In this document: in pieces, positions 1 to 4,687 of the stretch
Layout: the number at the start of each line of letters is the position of its first letter
Position numbering within the stretch: position 1 is the stretch's first letter
Source: Candidatus Falkowiibacteriota bacterium
Lineage (GTDB): Archaea > Iainarchaeota > Iainarchaeia > Iainarchaeales > GCA-2688035
Direction: 5' to 3'
Assembly: GCA_017610485.1 (NCBI GenBank)
Contig: JAFCBY010000050.1
Location: 1-8,047 of the forward strand
Length of the DNA: 8,047 nucleotides
The notes under the pieces: generated by a model
Seen by the model: the letters and a program-made list of their open reading frames with translations, nothing else
Told to the model about the DNA's origin: nothing
The model's database searches: none
Translations under genes and position numbers: made by a program

Positions 1-31
1 CAGGTGGTAGATATATAGGAGATATGGCATT

Positions 32-43
32 ATTTATATATAG
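32..43 (-). promoter_or_regulatory. TATA-like element near left edge
   Basis: An A/T-only run (TTTATATATA on the plus strand, CTATATATAAA on the minus strand) sits between the end of topA and the left edge. Read leftwards it would place a transcription start near position 10 and could serve a minus-strand gene beginning beyond the window. Read rightwards it would only drive transcription antisense to topA. No gene could be supported in bases 1-173: the plus-strand ATG at 24 opens only seven codons and the minus-strand ATG at 30 runs off the edge after ten codons. Orientation is a guess. Confidence 0.25.
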
Positions 44-139
44 TTGAAAAGGAGGGGTTTACCAAAGAACGGTAGGCGAAAAATTTGATTAACCTGTTGG
101 GGGAATGGGAAAAAGCTCACCAGGCTCAAACTGGCTCTC

Positions 140-149
140 AAAAAAAAAA
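140..149 (-). terminator. Oligo-T terminator of topA
   Basis: On the minus strand a run of ten T lies 25 bases past the topA stop codon, followed by a second, shorter T5 run at about 110-115. No strong hairpin precedes it. Archaeal RNA polymerase terminates intrinsically at oligo-T tracts without needing a hairpin, so this run is a good candidate for the topA transcript end. Confidence 0.6.
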
Positions 150-173
150 TTGGCTTTCTCTTTCCCCGACAGC

Positions 174-2399
174 CTAATTCTCTTTAACAGGCTTTTTGGC
201 TGGCTTTTTAGGTTTTGCAGCTGCTTTCTTTTTTGGGGATTTGCTTGCTGCCTTTTTTGGCTTGGCCTTGGTTTCCGGCCCTGGCTTTTCCTCTTCTTTT
301 GTAGGTTTTGCCTCTTTGGACTGCGCGTCCTCTTTCTTTGCCTCGGTTTCCCTTGCCGCCTTTTCCTCTTTCTTCTTTGCCCAGGCTTCCTTGCTCTTGC
401 ATTTTGGGTCTATGCACATCTTGTACCTATATCTCTTGCCCACAACATAAATCATTATGTTGTTGCAGTCAGGGCATATGTCAGGGAGAAAAGTTATCCT
501 GCCATTTTGAGGCAGAGGAAATGTGGTGGTGCAGTTGGGATAGGCACTGCATCCAAGGAACCTTTTTCCTGTCCGGCCCTTTCTCACAAGAAGCTGGCCC
601 TCACAGCCCTTTCCCGGGCAAGGCCCGGCCATGCTGTCGGCCCTTGCCGCGTTTCTCAAAGCGGAGCCAATCTCGTTCTTGTGCTCAAGCAACAGCTTTA
701 GGGCGTCTCCCAGAACAGCCCTGCTTTCCCCAACAACTTTGTCCTTGTCCTTCTTGCCGTTTGCCACAAGGTCCATGTCAGCCTCAAGGTTGGCGGTCAT
801 CTCGGGCTTTACGACTACGCTGTCGTGCTTTTCAAGGCTGTCTATAACTGCAAAGGCTATCTTGGTCGGAATTAAAGCTTTTTGCCCCTCGATGTAGTTC
901 CGCCTGTAAAGCTTTTGGATTGTTTCCGCCCTCGTTGACTTTGTCCCAAGGTCGAGGTCTGACATTGCCTTTATCAAAGCACCCTGGCTGTACCTTGCAG
1001 GTGGCTGGGTTTCTTTCCCAAGCAGGTCAAGTTTCAAAAGGCCTACCTTGTCGCCTTTGGCCAGGGCAGGCAGCATGGTCTCGGTTGCCTTGCTGTAGGG
1101 GTAGAAAATCTTCCAGCCCTTTTCAAGATAGGTTTGGCCTGTTGCAACAAAGGGTTCCTTGTTCAAGTCAATTTCGACCGAGAGGTTTTCTGTCAGGGCG
1201 TCTTCGGCAAGCGAGGCCATAAAGCGCCTGCAGACCAACTCGTAAATTTTCCAGTTCTGGGGGTCCAGCCTGCTTTTTTCAACGGCGGTCACAGGATGTA
1301 TTGGCGGGTGGTCCTTTGCAAGCTTGCCTGCGCTTGGGACAAGCTTTGGCTTGCTAAGCAGCTGGTCTGCAAGTGCCTTGAATTCAGCCAGCTTGGCAAG
1401 CTCTTTCAGCGTGGCCCTCAGGTCAAGCGTGTTTGGGTAAACGCTGTTGTCTGTACGAGGATAGCTGATTAGGCCAGACTGATACAGGGATTCGGCAACC
1501 CTCATTGCATTGCTTGCGGTGAAGCCTATGGCTGTCGCGGCCCTCAGGAAAGACGTTGTGTTGAAGGGCAGGGGCTTTGAAAGAGTTTTCTTCCTCTTCT
1601 TTACGTCCGAGACTGTTCCAACCAGGGGGTTTGCACAGGACATGGCCTTGTCTGCCTTGTCCTTTTCCCAGAATTTGCCTTCCTTGTGCAGTGCCTCAAA
1701 TTTTGCCTTTTCCTTTTCAAATTCGGCCTGGATCTGCCAGTACTTTTTTTGCTTGAAGACAAGCCTTTGCTTCTCCCTGTCCACAATCAGTCTGAGGGTC
1801 GGTGTCTGGACCCGGCCTGTTGAAAGGAATTCCTTTCCAAGCCTGCCGGAAATGAGGGAGAGAAGCCTTGTCAGCACTGCTCCCCATATAAGGTCTATTT
1901 CCCGCCTTGAGTTTGCGCTCTCAGCCAAAGCAGTGTCAAGCTCGGAGAGATTTGAAAACGCGTCCTTTATGTCCTTCTCGGTTATTGCGGAGAAAATCGC
2001 TCTTTTTACTTTGACCTTTGGATTCACTTCCAGGAGAATGTTTAGGGCTTCGAGGCCTATTGCCTCCCCTTCCCGGTCGGCGTCTGTTGCAATGATTACC
2101 TCTTTGATGTTTGGGGCAATTTTTTTGATCAGGCCTGAAATGTTTTGCTCTGTTGGCACATAGTCTATGGGGGCCTCAACCAGCTTCCTCAAGTCTGTGC
2201 CAAGCCACTGCTTGTAACTGGAGGGAAATTCAACGTCAACAATGTGGCCGCTGAGCGGAAGAACAGAGTAGGGCTTGCCGTCCATTTCAAAATCAAAGTG
2301 CAGGGCATTTCCAGTTCGCTCCCCTGGCAGCTGCTTGCCAGCAAGAATAGCGGCAATTCTCCTGCCTGCGATGGCCTTTTCGGCAATTATTAGTATCAT
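174..2399 (-). CDS. topA: DNA topoisomerase I (type IA), archaeal
   Basis: Type IA topoisomerase that relaxes negative supercoils by nicking one strand and holding the 5' end on a tyrosine; acts on the chromosome in the cytoplasm. The 741-residue protein starts with a Toprim domain: the AEK motif supplies the catalytic Glu (residue 7), and DADREGE at 106-112 supplies the metal-binding acids. TGRVQTP (194-200) is the conserved core motif. The active-site tyrosine is Tyr313 in ISYPRTDN, and the histidine motif is DHPPIHP (363-369). Two zinc ribbons follow: Cys594/599/617/623 and Cys642/645/662/667. Residues 672-741 are a charged tail turning into an H1-like K/P/A repeat. No reverse-gyrase helicase domain is present. 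The start is the first ATG of the frame and begins directly with the Toprim strand; no Shine-Dalgarno is visible, so the mRNA may be leaderless. Stop codon TAG. Confidence 0.97.
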   Translation of the reverse strand: MILIIAEKAIAGRRIAAILAGKQLPGERTGNALHFDFEMDGKPYSVLPLSGHIVDVEFPSSYKQWLGTDLRKLVEAPIDYVPTEQNISGLIKKIAPNIKEVIIATDADREGEAIGLEALNILLEVNPKVKVKRAIFSAITEKDIKDAFSNLSELDTALAESANSRREIDLIWGAVLTRLLSLISGRLGKEFLSTGRVQTPTLRLIVDREKQRLVFKQKKYWQIQAEFEKEKAKFEALHKEGKFWEKDKADKAMSCANPLVGTVSDVKKRKKTLSKPLPFNTTSFLRAATAIGFTASNAMRVAESLYQSGLISYPRTDNSVYPNTLDLRATLKELAKLAEFKALADQLLSKPKLVPSAGKLAKDHPPIHPVTAVEKSRLDPQNWKIYELVCRRFMASLAEDALTENLSVEIDLNKEPFVATGQTYLEKGWKIFYPYSKATETMLPALAKGDKVGLLKLDLLGKETQPPARYSQGALIKAMSDLDLGTKSTRAETIQKLYRRNYIEGQKALIPTKIAFAVIDSLEKHDSVVVKPEMTANLEADMDLVANGKKDKDKVVGESRAVLGDALKLLLEHKNEIGSALRNAARADSMAGPCPGKGCEGQLLVRKGRTGKRFLGCSAYPNCTTTFPLPQNGRITFLPDICPDCNNIMIYVVGKRYRYKMCIDPKCKSKEAWAKKKEEKAARETEAKKEDAQSKEAKPTKEEEKPGPETKAKPKKAASKSPKKKAAAKPKKPAKKPVKEN

Positions 2400-2444
2400 T
2401 TAAGCACGTAAAAAAAATTATGGCAAGAATCTTTTGTAGCAAAA

Positions 2445-2455
2445 ACTATAAAAAC
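2445..2455 (+). promoter_or_regulatory. TATA box of the antiporter gene
   Basis: TATAAAAA at 2447-2454, preceded by a purine/A-rich stretch (GCAAAAAC) that would serve as the BRE. Its centre lies about 29 bases before the ATG at 2480, so a start of transcription at the usual archaeal distance falls at or a few bases before this ATG. It supports a leaderless mRNA and the choice of 2480 over the upstream ATG at 2420. The topA gene diverges from the same region; a topA TATA box could not be identified with confidence. Confidence 0.5.
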
Positions 2456-2479
2456 AAAGAAGGGGTTTTTGGTATTAGC

Positions 2480-3754
2480 ATGCCGGTAAGCAGCCTGTTC
2501 CAGGCAAACTTTGAGCCACTTGCGCTAATAACACAGATAGCTCTAATTCTCGCAATCGGCATAATAGCAAAAGCCTTGTCAAACAAAAGCAGGGTGCCGT
2601 TTGTTGTTCTTCTGGTAGTGTTTGGAACCCTCTTTGCCTCTGTTGGCATTCTCAACCTGGAGGTTTTGGGGGAATGGCCTGCAATAATCAGGATTTTGGC
2701 ATTGATAATTATTGTCTTCAGCGCAGGATTCCACCTGAAGCTGAAGGAGATTCAGGCTGACAGCAGGATAATTCTAAGCCTTGCCACTTTGGGTGTTTTT
2801 CTGACGCTGTTCATAATAAGCGGCATAACCTTTGCCCTGCTGAGCATTCCACTGCTTAGCGCTATTGTTCTCGGCGCACTTTTGAGCGGGAGTGACAGCG
2901 CGGCAATTTCCTCTGTTGGGGGCACAGAGGAAAAGAACAGGGTTAAGACAATTCTCTTGACGGAATCCGTGTTCAACCAGCCTCTAACATTGATACTTCC
3001 GCTTGTGCTTCTGGATTTTCTCATAAAGCCTGAGCTGGCCTGGTTTAACATTCCAAAGCTGTTTGCAATGATCGGAATAGGCCTCATGGTAGGAATTGGG
3101 GGGGCCTTTTGGGGCCAAAAGATTTTGGAGGCAAGCAGGCACAAGCACGAGCAAATAATTGGCCTGATGATTGCTGTAGGAGTTTACGTTATTGCGGAGA
3201 ACTTTTTTGGTTCAGGAATTGTGGCAGTGGCCGTAACAGCATTGTTCTTAAGCAGCACAACCAAGAAGGAAACGCATTTGCTTGGCAAGTTCACCGAACA
3301 GCTTGCTTTCCTGTTCACAATCTTCGTCTTTGTAATGCTTGGAATGCAGTTCACTTTGGGTGAGCTGGCAGCGCTTGGAATAACCAGGTATGAGGTGATT
3401 GTGATAGCGGTTGCCCTGCTGATTGCAAGACTGGTCTCCGTTGGCCTAATCTCCTACAAGAGTAGCCTTGGCTTCCTGGACAGGGTAAAGCTCGGCCTTA
3501 TTTCGCCAAAAGGGATTGCGCCAGCGGCAATGGCCCCAATGTTTGTGGCCTACGGCATAACCGGCTCCGATGTAATCCTCAAAATTGTGTACATTGCAGT
3601 AATCGTAAGCGTTTTCCTCTCCATGGTTGCATTTGGCTTCAGCTCGGGAAAGAAAACCATCAAAGAAAAGCGCGCCGAGAAAAGCGATGAGAGGAAAATC
3701 AAAAGGGAAGAAAAGGCAAGAAAGGCCGAAAATGGCAAAGTGAAAAAATTATAG
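2480..3754 (+). CDS. Cation/proton antiporter, CPA (NhaP-like) family, atypical
   Basis: Membrane antiporter of the PF00999 type, expected to swap Na+ or K+ for H+. From the ATG at 2480 it has 424 residues and about 13 hydrophobic segments, between roughly residues 14 and 388, matching the fold of archaeal NhaP proteins. Motifs in order: GSDSAA (137-142; Asp139) corresponds to the unwound TDP-type helix; ESVFNQP (162-168) matches the ESLxND motif; YVIAENFFGSGI (236-247); SPKGIAPAA (342-350) matches PRGxxPAA with Lys in place of Arg. Position 167 is Gln where the family has the cation-binding Asp, so transport specificity or activity is doubtful. Residues 389-424 form a highly charged Lys/Glu cytoplasmic tail. 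No TrkA domain follows. An ATG 60 bases upstream (2420) is in frame, but its 20 added residues are hydrophilic and its start would lie upstream of the TATA box. Stop TAG. Confidence 0.9.
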   Translation: MPVSSLFQANFEPLALITQIALILAIGIIAKALSNKSRVPFVVLLVVFGTLFASVGILNLEVLGEWPAIIRILALIIIVFSAGFHLKLKEIQADSRIILSLATLGVFLTLFIISGITFALLSIPLLSAIVLGALLSGSDSAAISSVGGTEEKNRVKTILLTESVFNQPLTLILPLVLLDFLIKPELAWFNIPKLFAMIGIGLMVGIGGAFWGQKILEASRHKHEQIIGLMIAVGVYVIAENFFGSGIVAVAVTALFLSSTTKKETHLLGKFTEQLAFLFTIFVFVMLGMQFTLGELAALGITRYEVIVIAVALLIARLVSVGLISYKSSLGFLDRVKLGLISPKGIAPAAMAPMFVAYGITGSDVILKIVYIAVIVSVFLSMVAFGFSSGKKTIKEKRAEKSDERKIKREEKARKAENGKVKKL

Positions 3755-3771
3755 ATGAAAACTTTTTTCAT
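3755..3771 (+). terminator. Terminator after the antiporter gene
   Basis: Immediately after the TAG stop, ATGAAAA (3755-3761) and TTTTCAT (3765-3771) form a perfect 7-bp inverted repeat around three bases, and the region includes a T6 run (3763-3768). The A/T stem is weak, but the oligo-T tract alone is a plausible archaeal transcript end. Confidence 0.45.
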
Positions 3772-3815
3772 TTGCTGTGGGCTTTCGCCAGAAGCACGTT
3801 TCCTGCCTCAAACAT
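3768..3815 (-). pseudogene. Possible toxin-gene start remnant (15 codons)
   Basis: The ATG at 3815-3813 overlaps the last codons of the preceding small ORF (ATG inside AATGTTTGA), an arrangement typical of toxin-antitoxin pairs. The 15-residue peptide contains AGNVLLAKAHSK, loosely like the first strand (GDIVLA...) of PemK/MazF toxins, then stops at a TGA within the terminator of the antiporter gene. It is too short to identify by itself and may be chance. If real, it is a truncated toxin start cut off where the antiporter gene's 3' end begins. Confidence 0.15.
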
Positions 3816-3906
3816 TTTTCCAAGCCCCATCTTCCTTGTTATCCCAAAGTTCCGCCATTTTTTCCTGCTGTATTTTATGCAGGAACTCATCATATTGGTT
3901 TTTCAT
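3808..3906 (-). CDS. Small ORF resembling an antitoxin C-terminus
   Basis: A 32-codon minus-strand frame. Its C-terminal half contains ELWDNKEDGAWKNV, closely like the acidic Trp-Asp-Asn-x-x-Asp-x-x-Trp tails that end many small prokaryotic antitoxins (MazE/AbrB-like and VapB-like). The N-terminal half (YDEFLHKIQQEK) is amphipathic and helical in character. GAGGG at 3919-3915, eight bases before the ATG, is one of the few Shine-Dalgarno-like signals in the window and supports the start at 3906. An in-frame ATG at 3921 would add five residues. No DNA-binding domain is present, so it is either a stand-alone minimal protein or the remaining tail of a longer antitoxin. It ends in TGA, unlike the window's main genes. 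The resemblance is recognised by eye only. Confidence 0.35.
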   Translation of the reverse strand: MKNQYDEFLHKIQQEKMAELWDNKEDGAWKNV

Positions 3907-3961
3907 TTTGCAGGCCCTCATGGAAAAATAGGAGATTGAAACAGTTTATTACTTTTTGGCC

Positions 3962-3970
3962 AATATAAAA
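3962..3970 (+). promoter_or_regulatory. TATA-like element before the hairpin cluster
   Basis: AATATAAAA on the plus strand lies about 27 bases before position 3993, just where the hairpin cluster begins. A plus-strand transcript from it would start with that hairpin and run antisense to the lrp-like gene. This is only a spacing argument; the element could equally be chance in an A/T-rich gap. Confidence 0.2.
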
Positions 3971-3993
3971 AACTTCACTGAAACAACAAAATA

Positions 3994-4030
3994 GGGGCTA
4001 CTAATCCCGGATTAACAGCCCCTGGAGGGG
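3994..4030 (-). terminator. Hairpin cluster at the 3' end of the lrp-like gene
   Basis: Eight bases past the regulator's stop codon lie two overlapping inverted repeats. The longer one pairs GGGGCT (3994-3999) with AGCCCC (4017-4022) and TAATCC (4002-4007) with GGATTA (4009-4014), with a 2x2 mismatch between the two stems. The shorter pairs CCCC (4019-4022) with GGGG (4027-4030). They share CCCC 4019-4022 and so cannot form together. On the minus strand the long hairpin is followed by TATTTTGTTGTTT, a U-rich tail, so terminator is the simplest reading. The palindrome could instead be a protein-binding site. Confidence 0.55.
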
Positions 4031-4037
4031 TTTGAAC

Positions 4038-4511
4038 TTATAGTCTCTTCTGCAGCGCGCCTGATGGCAGGGACGGGCCGCTTTTCAGTTCGGAGAGGAC
4101 AACAAGGGTTTTGAGGTCAATTAGGCCGTCGAACACACCAAGCTTTGCGATTACCTTCTCTGCCTGGTTCAAGTCATTGACAACGATTTTTGCAAGCATG
4201 TTGTACTCGCCCAAAACCTGGTAGAGCTCTATGACATAGTCAAGGTCGGTAAGTTTCTTGAACAGGTCCTTGTTCTTGCCAATCTCGGAGCGAATCTGGA
4301 CAAAGATTGGGTTTTCAAATCCAAGGGTTTTCAAATTGAGATTGGCTGTAATGCTGTCAATAACCCCTTTTTTCTTCAGACCCTCAACACGCTTCTTTAT
4401 TGCAACATCGGTCAGCTTTGTTTCCTTGGCAATGCTGCTAAAGCTTGCCCTTCCGTCCCTCAAAAGGCTTTTTAGGATTATCAAATCGATTCTATCAAGG
4501 CTTACCCGCAT
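4038..4511 (-). CDS. Lrp/AsnC family (FFRP) transcriptional regulator
   Basis: DNA-binding regulator of 157 residues, the normal family length. Residues about 5-52 form the winged helix-turn-helix, opening with the signature LDRIDLIILKSLLRDGR and continuing through the recognition helix DVAIKKRVEGLKKKGVI. Residues about 65-140 form the RAM ligand-binding/oligomerisation domain, with the GEYN turn at 101-104 (family G-x-Y-D) where small effectors such as amino acids bind at the dimer interface. The start ATG places the helix-turn-helix at the usual distance from the N-terminus; no Shine-Dalgarno is seen. It is transcribed divergently from the NrdD-like gene across a 176-bp region full of palindromes, the classic layout for autoregulation and control of the neighbour. 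Its effector cannot be read from the sequence. Stop TAA, followed by the hairpin cluster. Confidence 0.95.
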   Translation of the reverse strand: MRVSLDRIDLIILKSLLRDGRASFSSIAKETKLTDVAIKKRVEGLKKKGVIDSITANLNLKTLGFENPIFVQIRSEIGKNKDLFKKLTDLDYVIELYQVLGEYNMLAKIVVNDLNQAEKVIAKLGVFDGLIDLKTLVVLSELKSGPSLPSGALQKRL

Positions 4512-4526
4512 TCCAAAACACCCAAA

Positions 4527-4556
4527 AAACTTTTTCCGCTCACGCGCAAAAAGTTT
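4527..4556. promoter_or_regulatory. 9-bp inverted repeat upstream of the regulator
   Basis: AAACTTTTT (4527-4535) and AAAAAGTTT (4548-4556) are perfect reverse complements separated by 12 bases; the half-site centres are 21 bp apart, two helical turns. The repeat begins 16 bases before the regulator's start codon, so a bound dimer would cover its promoter-proximal or initiation region. Candidate autoregulatory operator. Confidence 0.45.
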
Positions 4557-4558
4557 GC
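4546..4558. promoter_or_regulatory. 13-bp palindrome, FFRP-type site 1
   Basis: GCAAA-AAG-TTTGC is a 5-3-5 palindrome. Archaeal FFRP regulators studied in Pyrococcus bind 13-bp sites of this geometry (TGAAA-N3-TTTCA type). It overlaps the right half of the 9-bp inverted repeat and lies 35 bases upstream of the regulator gene's ATG. Eleven bases of it (AAAAAGTTTGC) recur exactly at 4624-4634. Confidence 0.45.
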
Positions 4559-4564
4559 AAAAAA

Positions 4565-4596
4565 TTGTGGCAATAGATACAATTTACATGCCACAA
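4565..4596. promoter_or_regulatory. 8-bp inverted repeat in the middle of the divergent region
   Basis: TTGTGGCA (4565-4572) and TGCCACAA (4589-4596) are perfect reverse complements with a 16-base spacer; the half-site centres are 24 bp apart. The half-site sequence is unlike the A/T-rich GC(A/T)3 palindromes on either side, so it may be read by a different protein or act as a separate operator of the regulator. The spacer (ATAGATACAATTTACA) is A/T rich and may hold the regulator gene's TATA element. Confidence 0.45.
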
Positions 4597-4632
4597 CATT
4601 AATAATTCGAATAAAACTTTATTAAAAAGTTT

Positions 4633-4645
4633 GCTTTTCAAAAGC
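4633..4645. promoter_or_regulatory. 13-bp palindrome, FFRP-type site 2
   Basis: GCTTTTCAAAAGC is a perfect 6-1-6 palindrome and fits the same GC(A/T)3-N3-(A/T)3GC pattern as site 1, 87 bp away. It lies between the two TATA-like elements of the NrdD-like gene and 43 bases before its ATG, where a bound regulator could affect polymerase access. A weaker 7-bp inverted repeat (4614-4620 with 4626-4632) adjoins it. Confidence 0.45.
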
Positions 4646-4658
4646 CAGGGGCAAACTG

Positions 4659-4666
4659 TTAATAAT
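4659..4666 (+). promoter_or_regulatory. TATA-like element of the NrdD-like gene
   Basis: TTAATAAT is centred about 26 bases before the ATG at 4688, which would give a leaderless mRNA. The same sequence with its flank (TTAATAATTCG) also occurs at 4599-4609, about 28 bases before an in-frame TTG at 4631. Two alternative starts, each with its own TATA-like box, are therefore possible. Confidence 0.35.
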
Positions 4667-4687
4667 TTCGCACCAAAGAATGGTTTT

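Noticed and set aside
105..701. Long plus-strand frame over the 3' part of topA, rich in Phe, Leu and Cys
   Set aside because: It is the antisense reading of the lysine-rich tail and zinc ribbons of topA; the membrane-like look comes from complementing Lys/Glu codons. The minus strand shows clear family motifs throughout.
1510..2163. 217-codon plus-strand frame opposite the Toprim domain
   Set aside because: Lies wholly inside topA, has no recognisable motif or promoter, and is explained by the biased codon use of the real gene.
2420..2479. Upstream ATG extending the antiporter by 20 residues
   Set aside because: The TATA box at 2447-2454 lies inside this extension, the residues are hydrophilic and unlike the N-terminus of the family, and no ribosome-binding signal precedes it.
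3777..3968. 63-codon plus-strand frame after the antiporter
   Set aside because: No motif or ribosome-binding signal; amino-acid order looks random. The minus-strand 32-codon frame in the same place is the better candidate.
4015..4040. GTTCAAAC followed by CCCCTCCAGGGG on the minus strand, reminiscent of a tRNA T-loop and 3' end
   Set aside because: The five bases before the putative T-loop do not pair with those after it, and no anticodon or D arm precedes it; the bases are explained by the terminator hairpins.
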